Assembly (NCBI GenBank): GCA_951812925.1
Contig: OX638372.1
Coordinates: 88,929,058 to 88,993,057, forward strand
Source: Calliopum simillimum
Lineage: Eukaryota; Arthropoda; Insecta; Diptera; Lauxaniidae
Direction of reading: 5' to 3'
Length of the DNA stretch: 64,000 nucleotides
Below are positions 11,381-21,243 of the stretch, one piece after another; positions within the stretch are counted from its first letter, which is position 1; each line of letters begins with the position of its first letter. The position numbers and the translations under genes are program-made. Below the pieces are notes generated by a model. It saw only the letters and a list, made by a program, of their open reading frames with translations, did not search any database and was not told where the DNA came from.

Positions 11381-12480
11381 GTTGTACATAAGTGGGCTAC
11401 GCAGACGATATTGCGCTGGTAGCAGTTAATATAACTACAGAAAACTTGCAGGTACATTGCAGAGAAGTAGTTAACATAGCAACTAGTTGGATGCAAACTT
11501 AGAGTAAGCAGCCCAGAAAGCGGAGGCGGTCCTGCTGAGCACTCGTAAAGTGCGTTAGGTCTTCACTTTAAGAGTAGGCGTTCAGAAGGTTAGATCTCAG
11601 CCATACACAAGGTATCTTGGGGTACTGATTGACACCAGAATATCCTTTAAAGAACACCTGGCTGCTGTTGGTGAAAAACCGGATGCAGTTAATGGAGTTC
11701 TATCGCGTATCATGGCAAATGTGGGTGAACCACGTGCAAGTAGAAGGAAGCTGCTGGATAGAGTTAGAAGACCCATCATCTTCTACGCTGCGTAGGCTGT
11801 GCTGACGCAACACAGAAAGAATTATATCTGCCGGTAGTCCGATCTACATACCGTCTAAGCGTACTTTGGGTGGAGAGCACAGTGTCGGACGACGCAATCG
11901 GAGTGATTGCAGGAATGGTAGCAATAGATATTCTGGCAGGCGAGCAGCAGCGCGCATATAACGCAAGCGCACAAACGCATCCACGGCGAACGAGAGAATA
12001 TGCAGCATTCAGGAATGACAGCGGTGATGGGATACATCGGAGAAAGGAAAATGAACGTTTTCACTTATCCCAAATATTGGAGCATGGATCAGCTCGGAGA
12101 GGTGGATTTTTACCTAACACAGCTGCTTACTGGTCATGGATGTTTTAATAAATAACTCCACCGATTTAAATATAAAGAAGACCTCTTCTGCCCTGGCGAA
12201 GTTGAAGATGCCCAATACGATTTGTTGAACTGCTCACATTTCAGAGATATGTGTCGAGAAATGCAAGAGACCTTTGCTATAACAGTGCTAAATCGTGTGC
12301 CAAATATGTGTGAAACACCGCAACAAAATGGCTGGCGGTTCAATCATTTGCAGCGAGATTGATGAAAGAGGTCCGGTTTATTGAACGCAGAAGAGCTGTG
12401 GAATGCAGACATCTCCAAACTGAAAGTATCAACGATCCCGTTTCATCAAAAACAAGTACGGACTAGACCAACCAATTGAC
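11381..12480 (+). pseudogene. R1-clade non-LTR retrotransposon remnant, 3' part
   Basis: This is the continuation of 6815-7956 after the mariner. Near 11394 the frame reads VGYADDIALVAV, the RT catalytic box. RYLGVLIDTRISFKEHL follows near 11608. Near 11870 comes the VSDDAIGVIAGM box typical of the R1 clade after the RT. Near 12085-12250 the C-terminal segment contains LLTGHGCFNKYLHRF, a CP residue pair, then a C and H spacing (LLNCSHF) that matches the Cys/His C-terminal domain. Frameshifts separate these blocks. The 3' limit near 12480 is approximate. Confidence 0.75.
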
Positions 12481-12856
12481 AAATAATTGAGGTAAAGTTA
12501 AAGCTGAAACATTTGCAAATTCAACTCACACAAAATTTTTCACGCTGGGATAGTCATATTCACATTTCTTCACATACAGTCAATATTTTTGTGGCATGCA
12601 ATTTATTTTCTTCATTTCACATACAAAAGTAGAAGAAGGAGAAGAAAGAGGAAAAAAAAGAAATATTGCATGTGATAGAAAAATTCTTTACAACTTAAGT
12701 AAGCAATCACTTCAGCAAAGTTACTTACAACTTTATATTGGTTTATCTATGAAAGTCCGTTAAATATTTATTTTGATATCATGATATTATTATGAATTCC
12801 TTGAGAATTCCTTATAAAAAAACAGCATTTTATAAGTATTAAAATATTTTCACAAT
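12481..12856. other. Left flank of the BEL insertion, nothing recognised
   Basis: AT-rich DNA with a short purine run near 12630-12660. It ends in the target site ACAAT (12852-12856) that the BEL element duplicated. Confidence 0.4.
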
Positions 12857-12860
12857 TGTT

Positions 12861-12906
12861 CGCGCCGCAGTCAAATTGTCGCTAGCGACACTTTGACTCC
12901 GGCGCG
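12861..12906. promoter_or_regulatory. 46-bp near-perfect palindrome at the LTR edge
   Basis: Centred on GTCGCTAGCGAC, the two 23-base halves pair except at two positions. The outer bases are CGCGCC and GGCGCG. The same structure is at 21248-21293 in the 3' LTR. It lies only 4 bases inside the LTR terminus. Possible roles are integrase or host-factor binding or cruciform formation; the sequence alone does not decide. Confidence 0.7.
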
Positions 12907-13320
12907 ACTTGCATCCTATTGTGAATGCGCCCTTGCTGCGGTTCTGCCAACACTAAAATGTCAAACGACAAAATAGACGTCAATGGATTTCTCCATTGCC
13001 ACGTCGTTCCTATATACATACATACATTTTTTACTTTTAACTTCACTTGACTTTTGAGACAGCAGCAAGCAGATCAAAAATCTGAACAACCTAAAATTAA
13101 CTTAAAACTAAATAAAAGAAATTATAAACAACCTAAAAATAATTTAAAACTAAATAAAAGAAATTATAAACAACCTAAGATTAACTGAAAACTAAAATAA
13201 AGGAGAAAAGTGTTACGAAAAAGAATCGTGTTTTATCTACCCAGGCAAAATTGTGAGCAGACGGTGCGGCGGAGCACCATTTTACTTCGAAGGCGCTGCA
13301 GATTTTTGGGTTTCGGTGTT

Positions 13321-13327
13321 GGTGAGT
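13321..13327 (+). promoter_or_regulatory. Candidate 5' splice donor in the LTR
   Basis: G|GTGAGT at 13321-13327 fits the donor consensus. A second candidate, AAG|GTAAAA, is at 13417-13425. Either could pair with the acceptor at 19389 to make a spliced RNA for the downstream ORF. This is inference from consensus only. Confidence 0.35.
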
Positions 13328-13348
13328 GTTTCTGGCGCAGACATAATT

Positions 13349-13362
13349 TGGTCCTACGAGCC
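13349..13362 (+). promoter_or_regulatory. Candidate primer binding site
   Basis: TGGTCCTACGAGCC begins 5 bases after the 5' LTR and starts with TGG, the complement of a tRNA CCA end. I could not match it to a specific tRNA. Confidence 0.4.
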
Positions 13363-13992
13363 TTCTGGAGCGGCACTTGGAGTTGCAGTATTTTTTCTAT
13401 TGGGTATGCAGAAAGCAAGGTAAAATTTCATCTTTTACAAAAATACATATACGCAATCAACTTTAAGTAAAGCGGAGGTTCATGCAATTTTGTATGTCTC
13501 GGGTGTCAACGCTTTTCAAATTTTAAATCCAAACCTCGTGGCTCAGTTTTGTAGGGAATTTTTTTGTCTCATTTTTGTACACCGTTTTGGGTACCGTTAT
13601 CGGAATAACGGCTAGTCATATCGCGTGAGTGTGAGGTGTGATCGTATTAACCTTGACTGTGACATCAAATAAATCCAAGGTTAGTGAGGTTACACGGTGC
13701 GCCGAGAAAATTTTTTTTTTCTTTCGCGTATTGACTCTCTTTCAAATAAGTTTGTCACGTTTTTTGTGGCAACGTTTTTCCTGACTCTTTGTACTGCAAG
13801 CAAGTGATAGCTATTTTTTGAATATTTTGAATTTCTGGATTTGTACTTAAAATCTTTCTTCGATTTTTGCATTTTTCCTCATATTATTTTGGGAGCGGCT
13901 CATAAGCAGATTTTTTTTTTTTTTTGCACAATTTTTTTTTTTTACAAATTTCAAATTTTTGACTGCGAAAGTTCTTTAAAAACGTTTTAATA

Positions 13993-16900
13993 ATGGCTGA
14001 CCTTGATTCCTTCATACGGACAGCGGATCGTATGGTGAAATATGAGGTATATTTTAATGCGATAAAGCCTGTCGAGTATTCCATATTTGCTTTGGAGCTT
14101 GAGCAAGGTGAACTCAAAGAGCTGTGGGCTAAGTTTAAGAACACTTATGAAGTATGTCTCGACTCTGACGAGGTTGAACGAGATATTGCTACAATAGAGG
14201 CCAAGTACGTTGAGTCACACAAATGTTACATCAGATGTATGACGGTAATCAATCAAGCTCTAGCTGAATTATTAGCAAATAAACCAAGCACCTCAAATCA
14301 AGTTGTCCCAGCCATTATTTCTACAAATTTCAAAGTGCCTCCATGTGACACAGACGTATTTCACGGAAGTTATTTAACGTGGCCGACATTTAGAGATATG
14401 TTTACGGCAATTTATGTTAACAATCTGTCTCTCAGTCCAGTCGAAAAACTTTATTACTTGCTTCAGAAAACAAGTGGTGAAGCAAAGGAAATTGTTCAAA
14501 AGGCCCCTCTTACAAATCTCGGTTTCCCCATTGCGTGGGAAAGTCTCAGCGCTACGTATGAAAATAAGAGGATTTTAATAAACAATCAACTCAAAACTTT
14601 GTTCAATTTGCCAACTTGCAGTCAAGAATCGGGTAATAGTATCAAGCATCTCCAACGTGAAATAAACAACTGTATTTCAACATTAAAGTTGTATAAAATT
14701 GATATTACTAATTGGGATGCAATTTTTGTCTTTTTATGCTCATCACGTCTCCCAGAACATAGCCTGTCTCTCTGGGAACAATCAATTAAAAATAAGACTG
14801 AAATTCCGAAATGGAGTGAGTTAGATAATTTTCTTACTGACAGATTTCAAACACTTGAAACTGTTTCAGATTTTCGTTGTTCCGCTGCTGCAAAACCTAC
14901 TGCTTCTAAAGCTCAAAATGTTGTTCCGAAGTCCAAGTCATACAATAATTATCATAATAAAATTGATTTTTCCTTGTGTAGGCTGTGCAAGAGTTCTCAT
15001 CCTTTGAAATCTTGTTCAAAGTTTCTCAATATGAACTTTCAAGATCGATTCTCCACAGTTAAGCAGCACCATTACTGCCTTAATTGTCTCTCTGCGTCTC
15101 ATGAACTAAGGGATTGCAAGAGTATTCATACTTGCCAGAAATGTAAAAAGCAACATCATTCGCTTTTACATAGAGACTCTGCAAATGCACAGCAATCTAC
15201 CTCAACACAAAGAGTTGAATATTCTAAAAACGCCACCGGTGCTAAACCAAAGCAACCATTCGGTGCAGCAACTAGCTCTTCTGTATCTCATGCTACAACA
15301 ATACAGTCCACTAATTCGAATGAAAATCCTATAGAAACGGTACAAACTTGTTTCAATTCTGTCACCAAAAAAGTTTTACTTGGTACAGCAGAAATAAATG
15401 TTTTTCACCTTGGGATAACATACAAAGCTCGGGCTCTTATTGACCCAGCATCTGAAGGAACGTTTGTATCAGAACGTCTCCGAAATTTATTAAAACTCCC
15501 CACCAAAGCAATCTCGGCTCAAGTGTCTGGATTAAATGGCGCTATCAGCTCTAAGCCTACTCAGGTTTCATCATTTTATATTGGATCAATATCTGATCCG
15601 AATGTACAAATTGAAGTCTCAGCACTTATTGTACCTCAGGTCACTGGAAATTTGCCTTCACATTCCTTTGACCCATCTTCATATCCAGAGCTACCAAAGC
15701 TCAACTTTGCTGATGCCAGTTTTTTCCAAAGCTCGACCATAGATCTTCTTATTGGTGGTGATTTGTACCCACTTATCATACTCGGTGGTATTCAAAAAGG
15801 AGTTTTAGGCTCTCTTGTGGCTCAAGAGACCGTTTTCGGTTGGATCCTCACAGGACCCATTCCTAATGTGCAGTGTATCAACCAAAATCAAATCATTGTT
15901 TCTTACGCTACTGAAGTCTCGTTAAACGAGCAATTAAGCAAATTTTGGGAGGTCGAAGAAATTTCACGAAAAAAGGTTATATCACAATCGGATACCTTGT
16001 GTGAAGAAATTTTTTGCAAAACAGTGTCAAGAGTCTCAGATGGTCGCTATATGGTAGATTTACCATTTAAATCAGCTGTTCCAAATGATCTGGGTGCCTC
16101 AAGACATATAGCGCTTTGTCAGTTCCTTAGAAATGAAAAGTCGTTGATTCGAAAGCCTGACTACAAGGCTGAATATGATAAGGTCATAAATGAATACTTA
16201 CAGCTTGATCATATGAAAAGAGTAAATTTTCAAAGTTTTGAGCAAAACCCTTGTCATTTTTACCTTCCTCACCATGCTGTCGTCAAGCCTGAAAGTACAA
16301 CAACAAAAGTACGTGTAGTTTTTAATGCCTCTAGCAAAACTTCAAATGGCACCTGTCTCAACGACATTCTTCACACAGGCCCGGTATTACAAAGTGACCT
16401 TACGCTTTTAATCCTTAAATGGAGATTTTTTGCCTACGTCTTTAACGCCGACATACAAAAAATGTATAGGCAAATCCTGGTTAACCCTGCGCACACTCTT
16501 TTTCAGAGGATTGTGTTTCGTGACTCTATTCATGATAAAGTACAAGACTTCGAACTAAAAACAGTCACTTTTGGCGTAAATTGCGCCCCATTTCTTGCAA
16601 TCAGAACGCTGCTTCAGCTCGCCGAAGATGAAAAGTTAAATTTTCCACTTGGGTCAGAAATAATTAAAGGCTCAATGTACGTTGATGACGTTTTGGCGGG
16701 TTCGCATGACTGCGCAAGCGCAATTGAGGCTCGAAATCAGCTAATTGGCATTCTCAAAACTGCTGGTTTCGATTTGAGAAAATGGACATCGAATTCTAAA
16801 AGTATTTTGCAAGATTTGCCTGTTGACCATTTACTAAATGAAAATTTTTTGTCCCTTGAAGATAAAAGTACGGCGAAGACTCTTGGTATTTTATGGAACG

Positions 16901-19251
16901 CAACTTCTGACTCATTTTGCTTTCAAGCACTACCTTTTGAGCTCAAACAATCTTACACGAAGAGAGAAGTTCTCAGTATGATAGCAAAATTATTCGATCC
17001 AGCTGGCTGGCTTTCTCCGGTTGTTATAACAGCAAAAATAATCATGCAGCAGCTGTGGCTCGATAAAATTGACTGGGACGATATTTTAAAACCTTTAGCT
17101 CTTCAAAAATGGCAAAATTTCGTGTCAAACTATACAAAAGTCAAACTTATATCAATACCACGCTGGGTTCAGTATTGCCCTACAAGCGATATTGAATTTC
17201 ACGGCTTTTGCGACGCCTCAGAAAAGGCATATGCTGCAGCACTTTACGTGCGAATAATAATTGACAATAAAATTAGTTGCAATCTTCTTGTGGCGAAAAC
17301 AAAAGTGGCTCCTATAAAAACTTTATCTTTACCTCGCTTAGAGCTGTGTGGTGCTGTGTTACTCGCTAACATGATAGATTCAATAGCACCACAGTTAAAT
17401 GTGGATTCGAGTTCATTATTTTTATGGTCTGACTCAACCATTGTTCTATCGTGGCTCAAAAAACCACCATGCACTTGGGCGACATTTGTCGCGAATAGGA
17501 TATCAACAATTGGTGAGAAAGTCGGTAGCGGTAATTGGTCACATATTGACACACATTCAAATCCCGCCGATCTAGCAACCCGGGGGGCATACCCTGCGGA
17601 TCTGATATCTAACGAATTGTGGTGGCATGGACCTTCGTGGCTCCGATTGCCTAAGAGTCAATGGCCAGATAGTAAATTTAGTCAAGAATTAGATACCACT
17701 ATTGAAATGAGAAAAATTAAAACTCATTTTACTAGCTCGTCGTTATTCGAAGACATTCTTGATCGGTTTTCATCGCTACCAAAGGCCTTGAGAATTGTCT
17801 CATATATGTTTCGTTTTTTCAAAAAAACACACCCAACGACTAGAGCCAATGCCATTTATCCCACAGAAGTAATTTCAGCTGTTGAAATAAATTTCGTCAA
17901 AACACGTCTCATTATACTTTCTCAACAGCACCAATTTCCAAATGAATATTTCAGTTTAATGAACCATAAAGCTATTTCTTCTAAAAGTGCAGTTCTGACA
18001 TTGACTCCATTTTTGGATGCTCATAAAGTAATCCGAGCAAATGGGCGTTTAGCGTCGTCTTTGTCTCTTACATACAATGAACGACATCCTATCATTCTTG
18101 CTCATAATAGCCGATTAGCTCGCTTATACGTACAATTTATACATGAACTGTCCCTTCATGGGGGAAATCAGCTCGTTCTTCGGCTCATCCGCCAAGAATT
18201 TTGGGTTCCTAAAATCAAAAACCTAATAAAAACATGCATTCACAACTGTAAGATATGCGTTGTGCATCGCAAAAAGCTTCATGGCCAAATGATGGCTGCT
18301 TTGCCACCTTCAAGGACATTTTTAGATCGACCATTTACCAATACGGGACTCGATTTTGCTGGGCCCTTCGAAATTAAAAGTTTCACTGGTCGTTATTGTC
18401 GCATCACAAAGGGATACGCATGTCTCTTTGTTTGCTTTGCCACGAAAGCTATACACTTAGAGCCAGTCAGCGATTTGTCAAGCCCTGCGTTCTTAGCTGC
18501 ACTCTCACGATTTGTCTCTAGGCGAGGTTGTCCTAGTAACATTTACTCCGACAACGGCCGAAATTTCGTTGGTGCATCGAAGGAATTAGCTAGAGATTTA
18601 GAAAACTTCATCAAGTGCGTTCGCGATGAATCTGTCTCAAAATACGGCTTACAAAATCTTTCGTGGCACTTTATACCAGCATCGGCACCTCACATGGGAG
18701 GACTTTGGGAGGCCGGCGTAAAAAGTTTCAAACTACACTTCAGAAAAACTGCAGGTCACATCAAATACACCTTTGAAGAGTTTGCAACCTTACTGTCGCG
18801 TATCGAAGCCTGCTTGAATTCACGTCCGTTATGTCCCGAATCTGAAAATGTCTCAAATTTGGCCGTACTGACTCCTGGTCATTTCCTAATTGGGTCACCA
18901 CTTTTGGCTCCTGCTGAACCGGAAGAAAACGCTTCAATAAGCATAAATAATCGTTGGCGACGCTTGAAAGCAATCCAGCAGGAGTTGTCTCGTCGATGGA
19001 AAGACGAGTATCTAAAAGAATTGCATAAACGAAACAAATGGAAAGACCCACAGAGAAACTTACAAATTGATGACCTAGTCATTGTACGGAATGAACTCGT
19101 CGGGCCGCTTGAATGGCGTTTAGGTCTCATAACAAAGGTTTATTATGGCTCTGATAATCGCGTCCGCGTAGCAGACATCAAAACCCAAAACGGTGTACTT
19201 ACGCGACCAGTTCATAAACTTGTCATTTTGCCCCAACGTCAAAATGAATAA
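13993..19251 (+). CDS. gag-pol: BEL/Pao Gag-Pol polyprotein, 1752 aa, intact
   Basis: A single open frame encodes the structural and enzymatic proteins for reverse transcription and integration. Residues about 110-290 form the DUF1759-type Gag region. Zinc knuckles follow at C329/C332/H336/C341 and from C362, with a third cluster near 380-390. The retropepsin-like (DUF1758) segment has D484 in the LIDPASEGT motif and ends near the FGWILTGPI box at 615-623. The RT has D820 (NADIQKMYRQ) and YVDD at 896-899. RNase H has D1074, E1117 and D1147. The integrase has a zinc-binding H1389...C1419/C1422 and catalytic D1454, D1520 (SDNGRNFVG) and E1573 (GLWEAG). The C-terminus near 1640-1740 resembles DUF5641. 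The start ATG sits after a T-rich leader. All catalytic residues expected are present and no stop or frameshift is seen. Confidence 0.95.
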   Translation: MADLDSFIRTADRMVKYEVYFNAIKPVEYSIFALELEQGELKELWAKFKNTYEVCLDSDEVERDIATIEAKYVESHKCYIRCMTVINQALAELLANKPSTSNQVVPAIISTNFKVPPCDTDVFHGSYLTWPTFRDMFTAIYVNNLSLSPVEKLYYLLQKTSGEAKEIVQKAPLTNLGFPIAWESLSATYENKRILINNQLKTLFNLPTCSQESGNSIKHLQREINNCISTLKLYKIDITNWDAIFVFLCSSRLPEHSLSLWEQSIKNKTEIPKWSELDNFLTDRFQTLETVSDFRCSAAAKPTASKAQNVVPKSKSYNNYHNKIDFSLCRLCKSSHPLKSCSKFLNMNFQDRFSTVKQHHYCLNCLSASHELRDCKSIHTCQKCKKQHHSLLHRDSANAQQSTSTQRVEYSKNATGAKPKQPFGAATSSSVSHATTIQSTNSNENPIETVQTCFNSVTKKVLLGTAEINVFHLGITYKARALIDPASEGTFVSERLRNLLKLPTKAISAQVSGLNGAISSKPTQVSSFYIGSISDPNVQIEVSALIVPQVTGNLPSHSFDPSSYPELPKLNFADASFFQSSTIDLLIGGDLYPLIILGGIQKGVLGSLVAQETVFGWILTGPIPNVQCINQNQIIVSYATEVSLNEQLSKFWEVEEISRKKVISQSDTLCEEIFCKTVSRVSDGRYMVDLPFKSAVPNDLGASRHIALCQFLRNEKSLIRKPDYKAEYDKVINEYLQLDHMKRVNFQSFEQNPCHFYLPHHAVVKPESTTTKVRVVFNASSKTSNGTCLNDILHTGPVLQSDLTLLILKWRFFAYVFNADIQKMYRQILVNPAHTLFQRIVFRDSIHDKVQDFELKTVTFGVNCAPFLAIRTLLQLAEDEKLNFPLGSEIIKGSMYVDDVLAGSHDCASAIEARNQLIGILKTAGFDLRKWTSNSKSILQDLPVDHLLNENFLSLEDKSTAKTLGILWNATSDSFCFQALPFELKQSYTKREVLSMIAKLFDPAGWLSPVVITAKIIMQQLWLDKIDWDDILKPLALQKWQNFVSNYTKVKLISIPRWVQYCPTSDIEFHGFCDASEKAYAAALYVRIIIDNKISCNLLVAKTKVAPIKTLSLPRLELCGAVLLANMIDSIAPQLNVDSSSLFLWSDSTIVLSWLKKPPCTWATFVANRISTIGEKVGSGNWSHIDTHSNPADLATRGAYPADLISNELWWHGPSWLRLPKSQWPDSKFSQELDTTIEMRKIKTHFTSSSLFEDILDRFSSLPKALRIVSYMFRFFKKTHPTTRANAIYPTEVISAVEINFVKTRLIILSQQHQFPNEYFSLMNHKAISSKSAVLTLTPFLDAHKVIRANGRLASSLSLTYNERHPIILAHNSRLARLYVQFIHELSLHGGNQLVLRLIRQEFWVPKIKNLIKTCIHNCKICVVHRKKLHGQMMAALPPSRTFLDRPFTNTGLDFAGPFEIKSFTGRYCRITKGYACLFVCFATKAIHLEPVSDLSSPAFLAALSRFVSRRGCPSNIYSDNGRNFVGASKELARDLENFIKCVRDESVSKYGLQNLSWHFIPASAPHMGGLWEAGVKSFKLHFRKTAGHIKYTFEEFATLLSRIEACLNSRPLCPESENVSNLAVLTPGHFLIGSPLLAPAEPEENASISINNRWRRLKAIQQELSRRWKDEYLKELHKRNKWKDPQRNLQIDDLVIVRNELVGPLEWRLGLITKVYYGSDNRVRVADIKTQNGVLTRPVHKLVILPQRQNE

Positions 19252-19363
19252 ATTACAAACCTTTTTTTCCCTTATCAAACGTATTCCTTACTGCATGACT
19301 CCATATATCGAATTTCCAGTGAACTTCATTTTTTTCAACTACATTTTCTATGCATTCTGTAAT

Positions 19364-19390
19364 CAATCATTCTTTTATCTCCTCAACAGA
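19364..19390 (+). promoter_or_regulatory. Candidate splice acceptor before the second ORF
   Basis: A pyrimidine-rich run (TTCTTTTATCTCCTC) leads into AACAG|A at 19385-19390, immediately before the ATG at 19391. This is a strong 3' splice-site match. It lies after the Gag-Pol stop (19251), where a subgenomic spliced RNA for an env-position gene would start. Confidence 0.5.
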
Positions 19391-20161
19391 ATGAGCCGAC
19401 GATTGTACAATCGGGATTACCAATGTCCCATTTGTCACAATGATCATTCTTTAAATTATTGTCGCCGATTCGAAGCTATGAGTGTTGCTGAAAGGTTGCG
19501 GCTGATTAACCGAGTGTCAGCTTGCTCGAACTGTCTCGCCATGTCCCACGAATTTGACCGCTGTCGGAGCACGTCATCCTGTCGCAAGTGCAAAAAACCT
19601 CACCACACGTTGCTACATCTGGACGGACCTGAGCCTGTGAGCAAGATGATGCTGACTCAGCCACCAAAAGATCTTCACAGTACTATCCTGAAAATGACGG
19701 TGTTTGTGGAAATCGACACTTCGTACGGTACCTGTGAGGTTCGAGGCTTGATCAATCCAGGTCAAGATCGCACGACAATTACGTTTGCTGAGGTACAAAA
19801 ACTAGGCTTGGACATTGGCGGTGACGATAACAATCCGACTTGTCAACTTGGCATACACTCTAGACACGATTTGAATAAATACGTGCAATGCACTGCGTTG
19901 GTCGTGAATATTGACTACGGTAGACATCCTCTCCACCAAGCGGACAATGAGGCAATCACAAAAAACTACCCTATGTTGCACCTAGCTGATAAATATTACT
20001 GGGGTTCCTACCAGGTTCGTTTTGTTATTGGCGCGGATCTCTTTCCAAAGATTATTTGCGGACCACCGCGTATCGCCGAGGGAGCACCAGCCGCTCTACC
20101 TACTATCTTCGGGTGGACCTTCTGCGGAGAGATAAAACGAGCCATTGCCGACAAATATTAG
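19391..20161 (+). CDS. Second BEL gene: zinc-knuckle plus inactive retropepsin-like protein, 256 aa
   Basis: The frame is open from 19193, but I take the ATG at 19391 because it follows a splice-acceptor motif and gives a protein that begins directly before the first knuckle. The start is 140 bp after the Gag-Pol stop, in another frame. Residues C12/C15/H19/C24 form a knuckle with the same CX2CX3HX4C spacing as Gag-Pol C329-C341. Further Cys/His pairs are at 45-76, ending CRKCKKPHHTLLH, which parallels the Gag-Pol CQKCKKQHHSLLH. Residues about 100-250 match the DUF1758 protease-like segment, ending in IFGWTFCGEI. The position of catalytic D484 is N122 (LINPGQD), so proteolysis is not expected. 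It sits where env-like genes occur, yet no signal peptide or membrane anchor is visible. It could act as an accessory nucleic-acid-binding or dominant-negative Gag/protease partner; that is inference. Confidence 0.8.
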   Translation: MSRRLYNRDYQCPICHNDHSLNYCRRFEAMSVAERLRLINRVSACSNCLAMSHEFDRCRSTSSCRKCKKPHHTLLHLDGPEPVSKMMLTQPPKDLHSTILKMTVFVEIDTSYGTCEVRGLINPGQDRTTITFAEVQKLGLDIGGDDNNPTCQLGIHSRHDLNKYVQCTALVVNIDYGRHPLHQADNEAITKNYPMLHLADKYYWGSYQVRFVIGADLFPKIICGPPRIAEGAPAALPTIFGWTFCGEIKRAIADKY

Positions 20162-21243
20162 CCAGGTGGTACTGTTGGGTATTCTGAGTAAACTTTACAC
20201 ATGTAAACTCTGTGCAACTGTTTTTCAATAATTACTCTTTTTTTGTGTCTCATTTTGTCTCCTGACATTTTTTGCTGCCTCTCTGGGCACAACATTTTTT
20301 TGAAAATAAACAAGGTGTGAAAAGTAGCCCACTTGTGGCTCACCTTGCCGAATTTAAAAGTAAAACTTGCGGTCTATACGTTGCAAAGAAGTCTTTGAAG
20401 TTTGCTTAATTAGTGCTTTTTATCCAGTACTCACTATTTTTTAACACTAGCACCGTTCCTAATTTGAAGTCATGTGGCAAGGCCACTCAAACAATTATTT
20501 TCTGTCATAAGTTTTTATACTTCATACTTTTTTTTATACTTCATACTTTTTTTATACTTCATACTCTTTTTATACTTCATACTTTTTTATACTTCATACT
20601 TTTTTTATGCTTCGTACTTTTTTTATACTTCATACTTTTTTTATACTTCATACTTTTTTCATACTTCATACTTTTTTCATGCTTCATACTTTTTTCTAAA
20701 CATTTTTATATATTATAAGTCAATGGGCAAAATCCCAGAAAGCCCTTAATCAAACATACAACAATTACGTCTTTTCGTTTTGAATTATCATCGTAAAAAA
20801 ATATATATACATTTTAACCCTTAAGGGAAAATAGACACACTGTCTTTAGTATCTAAGTTCACAAATAAAACTATAATTGAATTTTCCTATGCTTAAAAAA
20901 AAAAAAAAAAAAAAAAACAAAAAAATTTTTTTTGAATTCATAATTCTTGTAATATATGGCAAAGCCATTCCAAATTCTGTTCATATACTTTTGCTCTCTA
21001 AGATTTTCTAGTAGTTTAAGAAATAATTTGAATTTACAATCTTTTTATTATATGTGGCAACACAACGTTAAAATTTTGCTCTACCTAGATTTAACTTCAC
21101 CCATATATACGTATACTTCATATTATTCATTACTTCATAATTAAGCTAACTCATAATCTCTCTCTAGTTTTTAGTTTTGCCAACCACTACAATGCGCTGT
21201 CTCAAGTTCTTTTCCTTTGCAGTACCCTGCAAGGCGGGCGGCA
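20162..21243 (+). other. BEL 3' non-coding region
   Basis: AT-rich, with a tandem repeat at 20515-20697 and a poly-A run near 20896-20918. It ends in a purine-rich stretch before the 3' LTR. The small frames at 20413-20749 are products of the repeat (Tyr/Phe/Leu/Ile runs). Confidence 0.7.
20515..20697 (+). repeat. Tandem repeat, 16-20 bp unit, about ten copies
   Basis: The unit is (T)nATACTTCATAC with a T-run of 4-8. Slight variants have GCTTCGTAC or GCTTCATAC. T-run length differs between units, as expected from slippage. It lies inside the BEL element and would be part of its RNA. Confidence 0.85.

Larger units (their letters stand above)
12857..13343 (+). repeat. BEL 5' LTR
   Basis: TGTTCGCGCC...CAGACA, 487 bp. 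It opens with a 46-bp near-palindrome (12861-12906). A TATATA box lies at about 13011. Three 42-bp direct repeats start at 13090, 13132 and 13174 (the last partial), each with an AAATAAA-type poly(A) signal. The 3' part is GC-richer and holds a G|GTGAGT splice-donor match at 13321/13322. Confidence 0.95.

Noticed and set aside
20515..20697. CRISPR-like regular repeat
   Set aside because: Repeats are contiguous with no unique spacers, and the genome is eukaryotic.
20413..20749. Two overlapping frames with Tyr-Phe-Leu repeats
   Set aside because: Created by the ATACTTCATAC tandem array in the BEL 3' region.
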